A DNA stretch of 64,000 bases, taken from NCBI GenBank assembly GCA_016190205.1, contig JACPQZ010000048.1:18247-82246 (forward strand), written 5' to 3'. How positions within the stretch are numbered: position 1 is the first letter of the stretch; each line of letters opens with the position of its first letter. This DNA is from Candidatus Omnitrophota bacterium (GTDB lineage: Bacteria; Omnitrophota; JACPQZ01). The position numbers and the translations under genes are program-made. Below the pieces are notes generated by a model. It worked only from the letters and a program-made list of their open reading frames with translations, did no database searches and had not been told where the DNA came from. Positions 18,800 to 26,885 of this stretch are shown here, piece by piece.

Positions 18800-19581
18800 T
18801 GTTAGACATTCGCGATCTACACGTCCGCGTGGGCGGAGCGGAAATATTGAAAGGCATTGATCTAAAGATTGGTGCAGGGGAGGTCCACGCCATCATGGGG
18901 CCTAACGGATCGGGCAAGAGCACCCTCACGCAGGTTTTGGCCGGAAATCCCCAATACGAAGTGACCCGGGGAGAGGTGCTTTATGAAGGAAAGGAACTCT
19001 TGAAGATGGAGCCCGAGAATCGCGCGCGGGAGGGAGTTTTTCTCGCGTTTCAGTATCCGGTAGAGATCCCTGGTGTCAATAATGCCTATTTCCTTAAAGC
19101 CGCCTTAAATGAGATCCGGGCTCACCGAGGAAAGCCTCCCCTAGACGCCATGGAGTTTTTGGAGCTTCTTAGAGAAAAGCTCAAGCTCGTAGGCATGGAT
19201 GAAGGATTTAAAAACCGGCCCGTAAACCAGGGCTTTTCGGGCGGTGAAAAGAAACGCAATGAGATGCTCCAGCTCGCCGTCCTGGAGCCCAAGCTCGCCA
19301 TACTGGACGAAACGGACTCGGGCCTCGACATCGACGCCCTCAAGGCCGTGGCCCAGGGTGTAAACGCCATGCGTAGTCCCCAACGGGCCATGCTCATCGT
19401 GACGCATTATCAAAGGCTTCTCAATTACATCACACCGGACAGGGTGCATGTCCTGGCTGAGGGGAGGATTGCCCTAACCGGCGGGCCGAAGCTTGCCCAT
19501 GAGCTTGAGGCAAAAGGGTATGATTGGGTCCGGAAGCAGGCCCTCGCGGGCCGGGCCCTGGCAGGAAAGGAAAAGACGTGA
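18799..19581 (+). CDS. sufC: SUF ATPase SufC
   Basis: This is the ABC-type ATPase that powers the SufBC2D scaffold. The 260 residues show Walker A GPNGSGKST, the Q-loop AFQYPVEIPGV that is specific to SufC, the signature SGGEKKRNEM, and Walker B LAILDETDSGLDIDAL. The ATG overlaps the sufB stop as TAATG. The product is soluble and has no membrane segment. Confidence 0.97.
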   Translation: MLDIRDLHVRVGGAEILKGIDLKIGAGEVHAIMGPNGSGKSTLTQVLAGNPQYEVTRGEVLYEGKELLKMEPENRAREGVFLAFQYPVEIPGVNNAYFLKAALNEIRAHRGKPPLDAMEFLELLREKLKLVGMDEGFKNRPVNQGFSGGEKKRNEMLQLAVLEPKLAILDETDSGLDIDALKAVAQGVNAMRSPQRAMLIVTHYQRLLNYITPDRVHVLAEGRIALTGGPKLAHELEAKGYDWVRKQALAGRALAGKEKT

Positions 19582-20915
19582 TGACCCCTGAAAGCTGTGT
19601 GGCGCTCTTTGAGCGATTTGCGGGCGCGAGAAAGGAGCCTGAAGGACTCATGACGCTGCGCCGCGAGGCCATCGCGCGCTTTTCCGAGCTGGGGTTTCCC
19701 ACGCAAAAGCTCGAGGACTGGAAGTATACGGGGCTCAAGCCTGTTGTGGAGCATGCGTTCGAGCTCGCCCCCGAATCCCAGGCCCTGCCCGCAGTCCGCC
19801 AGTTGGCCGAACGGGTCATCTTTAAAGAGGCGCTAAAATCGCATGTGGTCTTTATCGATGGTGTGTATTCCAAAGAACTCTCCACTCTTCCGCGAGTTGG
19901 CCCCGGCGCGGGGGTAGGCAGTTTGTGGAACGCCCTGCGGATCGAGCCCGAGCGCGTGCTCAAGCACCTCGGCCGTTACGGCCTGTGCGGGGCCGACGCC
20001 TTTACGGCCCTCAACACGGCCTTCTACCGGGACGGGGCCTTCATTTATCTCCCCGCGGGGACCTCTCTGGAAGAACTGGTCCAAATCGTCTATATTTCCC
20101 TTGCCTCAAGTCCCGGCACGATGACCCAGCCGCGCACCCTGGTGGTGGCGGAGGACGAAAGCCGGGCCCGGCTCGTCGAAACCTATGTCACTTTGGGGGA
20201 CGGCCCCTCACTCACCAACGCCGTGACCGAGATCTACTTGGGCCCCGGTGCCGGGGTTGTGCATTACCGCGTTCAAGAGGAGTCCCTGACCGGGTATCAC
20301 ATCGGCTCGACCCATGTCTGGCAGGGGGCGGACAGTACGTTTAGTTCTTTTTCGGTGGCCACCGGAGCTCTCCTGGCCAAGACAAGCACACGGGTGATAT
20401 TGGGCGAGGAACACAGCGGCGCGCGTCTCATGGGGCTGTATCTCGCCCACGGCGGCCAGCACCTCGACAATCAGACGTTCATCAGTCACGCCAAGCCACA
20501 CACGACCAGCCGCCAGCTCTACAAAGGGATTTTAGACGGAAACTCGACCGCGGTGTTTAACGGAAAGATCATTGTGGAGCGCGAGGCCCAGAAGACCGAT
20601 GCGCTTCAGAAAAATAAAACCTTGTTGCTTTCCGATCGCGCTTCTTGCGACACGCGGCCGCAGCTGGAGATTTTTGCAGATGACGTCAAGTGCGCGCACG
20701 GCGCAGCAGTGGGTGAGCTCGACGCGCAGGCCCTCTTTTATTTAAAGAGCCGGGGCATGGGGGACGACTCCGCCAGAGGGCTGCTCACCGAAGGCTTTGC
20801 GCATGAAGTGATCGATGACATCCTGATAGAAGGACTGAAGGCCAGGGTCAGTTCAATGTTAAGGCAAAAGTTTTTTAATGGAGGCCGCGCGCGTCATGGT
20901 GAAGTTGATGGCTGA
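19581..20915 (+). CDS. sufD: SUF scaffold protein SufD
   Basis: SufD pairs with SufB on the SufC dimer. The 444 residues include the N-terminal block GFPTQKLEDWKYTGLKP, the middle beta-helix with SLTNAVTEIYLGPGAGV and GGQHLDNQTFISHAKPHTTS, and the C-terminal core SCDTRPQLEIFADDVKCAHG with AAVGELDAQALFYLKSRG, which holds the conserved histidine used in cluster building. The ATG overlaps the sufC stop (TGATG). Confidence 0.96.
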   Translation: MTPESCVALFERFAGARKEPEGLMTLRREAIARFSELGFPTQKLEDWKYTGLKPVVEHAFELAPESQALPAVRQLAERVIFKEALKSHVVFIDGVYSKELSTLPRVGPGAGVGSLWNALRIEPERVLKHLGRYGLCGADAFTALNTAFYRDGAFIYLPAGTSLEELVQIVYISLASSPGTMTQPRTLVVAEDESRARLVETYVTLGDGPSLTNAVTEIYLGPGAGVVHYRVQEESLTGYHIGSTHVWQGADSTFSSFSVATGALLAKTSTRVILGEEHSGARLMGLYLAHGGQHLDNQTFISHAKPHTTSRQLYKGILDGNSTAVFNGKIIVEREAQKTDALQKNKTLLLSDRASCDTRPQLEIFADDVKCAHGAAVGELDAQALFYLKSRGMGDDSARGLLTEGFAHEVIDDILIEGLKARVSSMLRQKFFNGGRARHGEVDG

Positions 20916-22131
20916 TTTTGACGTGGAGCGCATCCGGAGAGATTTCCCGGCCCTCGCGCAAAAGGTGCGGGGGCACGGCTTGGTCTACCTCGACAACGCC
21001 GCCACGACCCAGAAGCCGAAACCTGTGATCGATACCCTTGTCGAATTTTACACGACGCACAACGCCAATATCCACCGCGGGGTGCACGCCTTGAGCGAGC
21101 GCTCCACCCAGGCCTACGAAGAGGCCCGGAAAAAGATCCAGCGTTTCATCAACGCTGAAAGTCATGAGGAGATCGTCTTTGTGCGGGGTACCACCGAGGG
21201 CATCAATCTCGTCGCCCATTCCTTCGGCCGCCCGCGCATTCACAAAGGGGATGAGATCGTCGTCTCGGCCATGGAACACCACTCCAATATCGTGCCCTGG
21301 CAGATCCTGCGCGACGAGACGGGGGCGAATCTGAAAGTCATCCCCGTGAGCGATGAGGGGGAGTTGGACCTCGCGGCCTACGAAAGACTCCTGACGGAGC
21401 GGACGCGGCTTGTGAGCGTTGTCTACGTCTCCAACTCCATCGGCACCGTCAATCCCATGAGTCTCATCATTCAAAAGGCGCATGCGCGGGGGATTCCGGT
21501 CTTGGTGGACGGGGCGCAGGCTGTCTCTCATCTCATGGTGGACGTGCAGGCCCTCGACTGTGACTTTTTTGCCTTTAGCGGGCACAAGCTCTTCGGGCCG
21601 ACCGGAGTGGGTGTCCTGTACGCGAAGAAAGCGCATCTTGCGGCCATGCCTCCTTACCAGGGGGGCGGCGACATGATTAGCTCCGTGACTTTTGAAAAGA
21701 CGCGCTACAACACCCTCCCTTATAAATTTGAGGCGGGGACGCCGCATATCTCTGGGGGGATCGGGCTGGGGAGCGCGGTGGATTATCTGGAGCGGGCGGG
21801 GATGGAAAAAATCGCGGCATATGAATCCGAGCTTTTGGATTATGCCACCGAGGCCTTGGGGCGCGTGGAGGACCTTCGCATCATCGGAACGTCCCGGCAT
21901 AAGGCCAGCATCGTCTCCTTTGTCCTGGGCGACATCCATGCGCATGACGTCGGGACTATCTTGGATAGATATGGTGTCGCTGTTCGGACGGGCCACCACT
22001 GCACTATGCCGCTTATGGAGCGCTTCGGGGTGGCGGCCACGGTCCGCGCCTCTTTCGCGTTTTATAATACCCGGAGGGATGTGGACAGCCTGGTAGAAGC
22101 CCTGAATCAAGTGCGCAAGGTGTTTCGCTGA
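20896..22131 (+). CDS. sufS: Cysteine desulfurase SufS
   Basis: SufS is the PLP enzyme that takes sulfur from cysteine for cluster assembly. Family blocks: GLVYLDNAATTQKPKPVID, NIHRGVHALSERST, the PLP lysine in FAFSGHKLFGPTGVGVLY, and the persulfide cysteine in RTGHHCTMPLMERF (group II desulfurase). The start is uncertain: ATGs at 20878, 20896 and 20908 are all in frame. 20896 is given because GGAGG lies about 12 bases upstream; all overlap the end of sufD. Confidence 0.95.
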   Translation: MVKLMADFDVERIRRDFPALAQKVRGHGLVYLDNAATTQKPKPVIDTLVEFYTTHNANIHRGVHALSERSTQAYEEARKKIQRFINAESHEEIVFVRGTTEGINLVAHSFGRPRIHKGDEIVVSAMEHHSNIVPWQILRDETGANLKVIPVSDEGELDLAAYERLLTERTRLVSVVYVSNSIGTVNPMSLIIQKAHARGIPVLVDGAQAVSHLMVDVQALDCDFFAFSGHKLFGPTGVGVLYAKKAHLAAMPPYQGGGDMISSVTFEKTRYNTLPYKFEAGTPHISGGIGLGSAVDYLERAGMEKIAAYESELLDYATEALGRVEDLRIIGTSRHKASIVSFVLGDIHAHDVGTILDRYGVAVRTGHHCTMPLMERFGVAATVRASFAFYNTRRDVDSLVEALNQVRKVFR

Positions 22132-22586
22132 TGTCCGACCTGCGCGAGCTTTACCAGGAGATGATCCTCGAGCACAACAAACAGCCCCGGAATTTCCGGG
22201 AGATACAGGACGCGACGGCGCGGACGGAGGGTTTTAATCCCCTGTGCGGAGACCGGCTGACGGTGTATCTAAAGATCGCTGGAGGCAGGGTGAAGGACGT
22301 GAGTTTCAAGGGTTCCGGCTGCGCGATTTCCAAGTCGTCGGCGTCCATGATGACGGCTGCGGTCATGGGCCGGACGGTCAAAGAGGCGGAACACCTCTTT
22401 CAAGCCTTTCGCGACATGCTCTCATCTAAAAAAGGGGCCCCGTTCGACGCGGAGAGACTTGGGAAACTGGCCGTTTTTTCTGGGGTGAATGAGTACCCGG
22501 CGCGCATTAAATGCGCGACCTTGGCCTGGCACACACTGCGTGCCGCGCTGGATGGCGGGACGGATGGTTCGGTGTCGACCGAGTGA
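22131..22586 (+). CDS. sufU: SufU sulfur-transfer protein
   Basis: SufU is an IscU-like zinc protein that accepts persulfide from SufS in systems without SufE. The 151 residues have the three conserved cysteines: NPLCGDRLTVYL, GSGCAISKSSASMM and RIKCATLAWHTL. The insertion between the second and third Cys is longer than in IscU, as is typical for SufU. It overlaps the sufS stop as TGATG. Confidence 0.94.
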   Translation: MSDLRELYQEMILEHNKQPRNFREIQDATARTEGFNPLCGDRLTVYLKIAGGRVKDVSFKGSGCAISKSSASMMTAAVMGRTVKEAEHLFQAFRDMLSSKKGAPFDAERLGKLAVFSGVNEYPARIKCATLAWHTLRAALDGGTDGSVSTE

Positions 22587-22587
22587 T

Positions 22588-22643
22588 GCGTTGTGCGTGG
22601 AGCGTTGTGCGTTGTGCGTGGAGCGTTGTGCGTTGTGCGTGGA
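22588..22643. repeat. Heptamer array, GCGTTGT/GCGTGGA family
   Basis: Eight exact 7-bp units in phase: GCGTTGT and GCGTGGA in the order T-G-T-T-G-T-T-G. Together they fill the gap between sufU and sufT. The last unit supplies GGAG (22641..22644), placed 8 bases before the sufT ATG, so the array doubles as a ribosome binding site. The GCGTTGT unit recurs at 62082..62102. Confidence 0.92.
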
Positions 22644-22652
22644 GCGGAATAA

Positions 22653-23189
22653 ATGTTTGAAACGGTAAAGACCACTCGCGACTGCGAAGCGACTGAAATT
22701 CCGAGCGGGCATAAGATCACCCTCCCCGCGGGGACGGAGGTGCGCATTACCCAGGTTGCTGGAAATTCCTATACGGTCATGTCCGACTTGGGATTCATGG
22801 CGAGCGTTGCCGGAAAAGATGCCGATGCAATTGGCAAAGAGCCGCTCGTGTCCGAGGATTCGAACCAGGCGGGCGGCACTCTCGAGGAGCAAGTCGAGGC
22901 CCAGCTTAAGACTTGCTTCGACCCCGAGATCCCCATCAACATCGTGGACTTAGGACTCATCTACGATCGGAAATTTTTGGATACGCAAGGCGGCGGAAGA
23001 CGCGTGGAGATCAAGATGACCCTGACCGCCCCCGGCTGCGGCATGGGGGAATGGCTCAAGCAGGACATCGAGGCGAAACTCCTTAGGCTCGCCGGCATCA
23101 AAGAAGTCGGGGTCGAGCTCGTCTGGGACCCTCCCTGGGACCGGAGCCGCATGTCCGAGGCCGCCAAGCTGCAGCTGGGAATGATGTAA
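22653..23189 (+). CDS. sufT: Fe-S assembly protein SufT (DUF59/MIP18 family)
   Basis: SufT proteins help deliver or mature Fe-S clusters. The N-terminal 60 residues form the SufT-specific part (DCEATEIPSGHKITLPAGTE, then GKDADAIGKEP). Residues about 75 to 170 are the DUF59 domain with CFDPEIPINIVDLGLIYDRK, TLTAPGCGMGEWL containing the conserved Cys, and ELVWDPPWDRSRMSEAAKLQ. At 178 residues it has the usual length. It is the last SUF gene. Confidence 0.93.
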   Translation: MFETVKTTRDCEATEIPSGHKITLPAGTEVRITQVAGNSYTVMSDLGFMASVAGKDADAIGKEPLVSEDSNQAGGTLEEQVEAQLKTCFDPEIPINIVDLGLIYDRKFLDTQGGGRRVEIKMTLTAPGCGMGEWLKQDIEAKLLRLAGIKEVGVELVWDPPWDRSRMSEAAKLQLGMM

Positions 23190-23208
23190 CCCATTCTCCA
23201 TCCCGATC

Positions 23209-24846
23209 GTGCAATCCCAATCCTCGACCGAAACCGTTTTTTCCTACCACCAACAGACGAAGCACCATTTTGACCGATATGCCAGCTCATTGGGTTATCT
23301 CGACTGGGCCACGCAGCCCAATCCCTTCCGGATGTGGGAGGGCTCCGAGGTCATCCCGCTCCCCCTTCTAAAAAAGGATCCAGGCACGGCGTATGACGAC
23401 CTCTATCACCGGGATCGCAACCCGCAGCAAGCCCTGTGCTGGGATACCCTCGGGGCCTATTTCGAGCTCTCTCTTGGGATATCCGCCTGGAAATCGACCG
23501 GAGTCACGCACTGGGCTCTGCGCGTAAATCCCTCAAGTGGCAACCTGCATCCTACCGAGGGTTACGTCATCCTGCCTGACATGAGCGAAGTCCGGGGCGG
23601 CGTCTTTCATTACAATCCATTGTTGCATGCCCTGGAGCGCCGGGCGACTCTGCCTGGAGAGGCAGGCAACGGACTTGAGACCCATTTCGGGGCCCCGGGC
23701 TTTCTCGTTGTTTTAACGAGCGTTTACTGGAGGGAATCCTGGAAATACGGAGAGCGGGGATTTCGCTACTCGATGCACGATGCGGGGCATGCGCTGGGAG
23801 CGCTTGTTTTTTCGGGCGCCCTCCTGGGGTGGCGGCACACGTTTCTTAAGGAGGTCTTGGACGAAGAGGCGGAGGCCCTAGTCGGTTTTGACCGCGTCCG
23901 CTGGACCCGCCACGAGGAGGAGTTTGTAGACGCGGTTGCTTTTGTGTGTACCGGTGCCGGTCGCAACATTCCTAAGCGGCTTCCTCCAGAACTAGTCCGG
24001 GAGGCATCCCGGTGCGAGTTCAAGGGAAGTCCAAACCGCTTGAGCGGCGGACATGCGGATTGGGAAGCGATTGAGCGTGTGGCTCTAACCACGCGGAAGG
24101 AGCATGGGCTGACGGATGTCTGGCAGGCGCCCTCAAGGCCCTATCTGGACCGGGTCCGGTATGGATTCAGCGCCTCCGAGGTCATCCGCAAAAGGCGCAG
24201 TGCGGTGGCCATGGACGGAGCGACCGGTCTCACGCGGGACGAATTCCTGGCCATTCTGGACCGGACCCTCCCGCGCGCAGGGTGCGCGCCCTTCGATATC
24301 GAGCTGGGGTCCCCTCACGCACATCTTTTTCTCTTTGTCCACCGCGTGGACGGCCTAGATCCCGGTCTTTATTTCCTTATCAGGAATGAGGCCGACGCGG
24401 ATGATTTAAAAAGGGCCTGTCACGAGGAATTTCTCTGGCAGCCGGTGGAAGCCGGTTTTCCCCTAGCTCTTCTCAAGAAAGGGGATTACCGCGCCCAAGC
24501 AGCCGAGGTCAGTTGTCACCAAGACATTGCCGGGGACAGCGCCTTTTCGCTGGGCCAGATCGCGCGGTTTCGGGATATCGTTGAGGAAAATCCCTGGTGC
24601 TATCGGCGGCTATTCTGGGAGACCGGACTGGTGGGCCAGGTGCTCTATTTGGAAGCGGAGGCGTTGGGAAAGAGCGCGACGGGGATCGGCTGTTATTTCG
24701 ACGATCCCGTGCATGAGCTTTTAGGATTGACGGACGACAGTTTTCAAAGTCTCTACCATTTTACGGTGGGCGGCGCGGTGGTGGATGAACGCCTCACCAC
24801 ATATTCGGCCTATCACCATCTAAAAGACGTGAATCGTGATTCGTGA
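23209..24846 (+). CDS. SagB/ThcOx-type nitroreductase-family dehydrogenase
   Basis: This 545-residue protein holds two nitroreductase-like FMN folds in tandem. The first has FELSLGISAWKSTGVTHWAL and VNPSSGNLHPTEGYVIL; the second has IRKRRSAVAMDG and SVVFEN-like positions replaced by divergent sequence, ending with ATGIGCYFDDPVHELLGL. SagB-type enzymes oxidise azolines in thiazole/oxazole-modified peptides, but no SagC/D cyclodehydratase or precursor is nearby, so a different redox role is likely. It follows sufT by 19 bases from a GTG start. Its last codons (VNRDS) lie in a heptamer array. Confidence 0.82.
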   Translation: MQSQSSTETVFSYHQQTKHHFDRYASSLGYLDWATQPNPFRMWEGSEVIPLPLLKKDPGTAYDDLYHRDRNPQQALCWDTLGAYFELSLGISAWKSTGVTHWALRVNPSSGNLHPTEGYVILPDMSEVRGGVFHYNPLLHALERRATLPGEAGNGLETHFGAPGFLVVLTSVYWRESWKYGERGFRYSMHDAGHALGALVFSGALLGWRHTFLKEVLDEEAEALVGFDRVRWTRHEEEFVDAVAFVCTGAGRNIPKRLPPELVREASRCEFKGSPNRLSGGHADWEAIERVALTTRKEHGLTDVWQAPSRPYLDRVRYGFSASEVIRKRRSAVAMDGATGLTRDEFLAILDRTLPRAGCAPFDIELGSPHAHLFLFVHRVDGLDPGLYFLIRNEADADDLKRACHEEFLWQPVEAGFPLALLKKGDYRAQAAEVSCHQDIAGDSAFSLGQIARFRDIVEENPWCYRRLFWETGLVGQVLYLEAEALGKSATGIGCYFDDPVHELLGLTDDSFQSLYHFTVGGAVVDERLTTYSAYHHLKDVNRDS

Positions 24847-24856
24847 ATCGTGAATC
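24829..24856. repeat. Heptamer array, GTGAATC family
   Basis: Four units, GTGAATC, GTGATTC, GTGAATC, GTGAATC, straddle the stop codon of the SagB-type gene. The TGA stop itself is part of the second and third units. Same family as 10981 and 25988. Confidence 0.85.
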
Positions 24857-24896
24857 TCCGCCTGAAGCGGGGTGAAGCGGCATGGAGAAAGCGCCA

Positions 24897-25382
24897 ATGA
24901 AAAATACCATCCTGACCACACTCTGTTATGTTAAAAAAGGCGGGAAGACGCTTATGCTCCACAAGAATAAGAAGCCCGGCGATGTCCATCAGGGAAAATG
25001 GAACGGGCTGGGAGGAAAGTTTTTTCCGGGAGAGACGCCCGAGGAATGTGCCAAAAGAGAGGTCTGGGAGGAGTCCGGGCTCACGATCCGCAATCCCATT
25101 CTAAGAGGGGTGCTCACGTATCCCATGTTCTTGCATGGGTCTGACGAATACGTTTTTATTTTTACAGCGACGAAATTTTCCGGCCGCTTGATCGATTCGC
25201 CGGAGGGAGACTTGAAGTGGGTTCAGGATAGTCGTCTCATGGAGCTTTCGCTCTGGGAAGGCGATCCACTTTTTTGGGAGTGGATGAAGGACGGCAGATT
25301 TTTCTCCGGAAAGATGGTTTACCGGGGCGAGAGACTCTTGCGCCATGAGGTCACCTTTTACGGAACCCGGCGGAGGGCGTGA
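24897..25382 (+). CDS. Nudix hydrolase (8-oxo-dGTP diphosphatase-like)
   Basis: This protein hydrolyses oxidised or surplus nucleotides. The Nudix box is complete: GGKFFPGETPEECAKREVWEESGL, read as two parts, GGKFFPGETPEEC and AKREVWEESGL. The start TTLCYVKKGGKTLMLHKNKK is typical of small MutT-like proteins. ATG 24897 is chosen because GGAGAA lies 9 bases before it; ATG 24882 adds five residues. The end is coupled with a TATAAT box for the next gene. Confidence 0.88.
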   Translation: MKNTILTTLCYVKKGGKTLMLHKNKKPGDVHQGKWNGLGGKFFPGETPEECAKREVWEESGLTIRNPILRGVLTYPMFLHGSDEYVFIFTATKFSGRLIDSPEGDLKWVQDSRLMELSLWEGDPLFWEWMKDGRFFSGKMVYRGERLLRHEVTFYGTRRRA

Positions 25383-25419
25383 TATAATAGCTTCACAAAA
25401 GCCATCATCAGGAGGTGAC
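25383..25419 (+). promoter_or_regulatory. TATAAT box and strong ribosome binding site before 25422
   Basis: TATAAT at 25383..25388 overlaps the stop of the Nudix gene. No good -35 is seen at the right distance. AGGAGGTGA at 25410..25418 is a near-perfect Shine-Dalgarno, 3 to 8 bases before the ATG. Confidence 0.5.
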
Positions 25420-25421
25420 AC

Positions 25422-25697
25422 ATGGGTGGAACAGCGTTTTTACTCTTGGCAATTGTAGCCGGGTATTGGCTGCTCGAGCGCGCCGAACAGCAGAAGGGCG
25501 GCATGAAGCGGCTGGGCCGCATCCTGGGTCTTGTGGTGATCGCGATCGCGCTCATCGGAACCGCGTGCAAGGTCTATTGCATCTCCAGCGGAAACTATGC
25601 CTCCTGCCCGGTTGGCTTCAGCGGGAAAGGCAAGGGGATGTACTGTCCCATGTCCATGCGCCCGTCCGCCACTACAACGCCAGCGGACGGGCGCTGA
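25422..25697 (+). CDS. Small membrane protein with C-terminal cysteines
   Basis: This 91-residue protein has two predicted membrane helices (AFLLLAIVAGYWLLE and LGLVVIAIALIGTACKVYC). After the second come six residues and then two CP motifs, YASCPVGFSGKG and MYCPMSM. Four to five cysteines lie within about 35 residues, which could bind a metal or form disulfides in the periplasm. I do not recognise the family. The very strong ribosome binding site supports expression. Confidence 0.65.
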   Translation: MGGTAFLLLAIVAGYWLLERAEQQKGGMKRLGRILGLVVIAIALIGTACKVYCISSGNYASCPVGFSGKGKGMYCPMSMRPSATTTPADGR

Positions 25698-25886
25698 TGC
25701 ATGGGTGGCGCCCGCCCGCCTTCGATGGCGCCCTCCAGCACCGAATAAACCCCTGGCGGCGTAGCTTCCGCCTCCGCCTCCGCCCAAGGCGGATCAGCCT
25801 TTGGCTGACGAGGCGGACCCGCTGTTGCGGGCAGTTGGCAGCCTCTGGCCCGCAGGGAGCAGTGAACTCGTACATAGATTGAGCGA
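25698..25886. repeat. Spacer with three consecutive mini-hairpins
   Basis: No gene is seen. Three perfect hairpins with 3- or 4-base loops follow each other: 25780..25792 (CCGCC-CAA-GGCGG), 25794..25808 (TCAGCC-TTT-GGCTGA) and 25818..25831 (CCCGC-TGTT-GCGGG). The ATCAGCC..GGCTGA core also appears in the hairpin at 502..525. They resemble the palindromic units at 59272..59321 and 62900..62953. The segment leads into the tRNA gene. Confidence 0.7.
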
Positions 25887-25959
25887 GGCGGCGTAGCTCA
25901 GTTGGTAGAGCAGCGGACTCATAAGCCGCGCGTCAGTGGTTCGATTCCACTCGCCGCCA
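25887..25959 (+). tRNA. tRNA-Met(CAU), elongator type
   Basis: The 73-nt cloverleaf has acceptor arms GGCGGCG and CGCCGCC, D-arm TAGCTCAGTTGGTAGAGCA, anticodon loop CTCATAA with CAU, and T-arm AGTGGTTCGATTCCACT. The 3' CCA is not encoded (CCT follows the discriminator A). The anticodon stem has an A-G mismatch next to the loop. The paired 1-72 position rules out initiator. A tRNA-Ile2 whose C34 becomes lysidine is the alternative, which sequence alone cannot fully exclude. Confidence 0.93.
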
Positions 25960-25985
25960 CCTCTTCCTCCGTGCGAGCCCCTTCG

Positions 25986-26187
25986 GGAATCGTGAATCGT
26001 GAATCGTTTATCGGTCATCGGTAATCGCAAGCGCCGTTGGCTATCAGACTTCAGCCAAAGGTGGAGCATACAACCGGCGGCTGCAAGTTGAGGGCGCATG
26101 ATATTTCTCTTTCTTGCGATAACCGATCACCGCTCACCGATAAACGAATTAGCGATGACCGATCACCGAGCACCGATCACCGGAGCA
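25986..26187. repeat. Heptamer arrays, ATCG family, in inverted arrangement
   Basis: Left array (about 25986..26029): ATCGTGA, ATCGTGA, ATCGTTT, ATCGGTC, ATCGGTA, ATCGCAA. Right array (about 26115..26181): GATAACC, GATCACC, GCTCACC, GATAAAC, then GATGACC, GATCACC, GAGCACC, GATCACC. The two are imperfect reverse complements, so they can pair across an 80-bp centre that holds a TTGGCT..AGCCAA hairpin (26037..26058). Confidence 0.82.
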
Positions 26188-26285
26188 GTAGATTGAGGAA
26201 TTATATTTCTCACCTTTTACACTTTTACCCAACTCCTACCAAATCTTAACAATTTCTGGCAATAATCCCGTCGCAAAAGTGTTTC

Positions 26286-26340
26286 TATAATCGGGGAAAC
26301 ACCTGCTTCACGGTGTGATTCATTGACTGCGGGAGGTGTC
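26286..26340 (+). promoter_or_regulatory. TATAAT box and ribosome binding site before 26343
   Basis: TATAAT at 26286..26291 has no clear -35 partner. GGGAGGTG at 26330..26337 is a good Shine-Dalgarno. GAAACACC and CACGGTGTG around 26295..26318 form a weak inverted repeat in the leader. Confidence 0.45.
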
Positions 26341-26342
26341 AT

Positions 26343-26885
26343 ATGAATCTAAAACCTTCGGTCATAGTTTATGCCGCTCTTTTAGCGTGCCTCGCGGCCA
26401 ACACGCTAGGCATAGCTTATGCTGAAGAAAAGCGCGTTTCGGCCGCGCTTACGTTTCAGTACGACCCCCAAGTAAAAGAGCTCAACCTCACCCAACAGAA
26501 GGTCGTGCCTCGGGAGACTCCTAAAAATAGAAGCCGCGTTCTCCAGCCCGGCACATGGCGCGTGGACATGCTGGATGCAAGCGGCCATATATTATCCAAA
26601 ACGCACATCGCAGACCCCACTCTCATTTATGCCGATTGGCCGGTTGATCCGGAGTCGTCCGAGCCGGGGCTTCTCACAGGAACGCAGGTTCAATTGGAGG
26701 AAGCCGAGTTTTCGGTTGTCGTGCCATTTGAAATGGGTCTTTCGCGCGCGGTCATCAGAAAACCCAGGTTTAATGCCGAGCGCCGCTTTAAGCGCTTCGA
26801 GCGGATCGGTTCCCTGGGGGTGGACCGGTCGGCGTTGATCCAGCAATACCAGGAGGTCATGGGTCATGACTCGGCCAAGCCTTGA
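26343..26885 (+). CDS. Secreted protein of unknown function
   Basis: This 180-residue protein has a signal peptide (VIVYAALLACLAANTLGIAYA). The mature part is beta-rich by appearance (VSAALTFQYDPQVKELNLTQ, then TWRVDMLDASGHILSKTHIA). Residues about 105 to 140 include DWPVDPESSEPGLLTG. No domain is recognised. It overlaps the M64 peptidase gene by 20 bases; paired genes of this kind, a beta-rich partner next to a peptidase M64, suggest joint function, possibly as a prodomain or inhibitor. Confidence 0.75.
   Translation: MNLKPSVIVYAALLACLAANTLGIAYAEEKRVSAALTFQYDPQVKELNLTQQKVVPRETPKNRSRVLQPGTWRVDMLDASGHILSKTHIADPTLIYADWPVDPESSEPGLLTGTQVQLEEAEFSVVVPFEMGLSRAVIRKPRFNAERRFKRFERIGSLGVDRSALIQQYQEVMGHDSAKP

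Noticed and set aside
22588-22643. Regular short repeats as a CRISPR array
   Set aside because: Units are 7 bp with no spacers, and no cas gene is present in the window.
23209-24846. SagB-type gene as part of a thiazole/oxazole peptide cluster
   Set aside because: No cyclodehydratase, precursor peptide or exporter is near.
25887-25959. tRNA-Ile2 with lysidine instead of tRNA-Met
   Set aside because: Possible, since tilS is present and the anticodon is CAU, but the overall sequence is closer to elongator tRNA-Met. Kept as an alternative only.
26258-26274. Sigma-54 promoter before 26343
   Set aside because: The GG and GC elements are 15 bases apart instead of 12.
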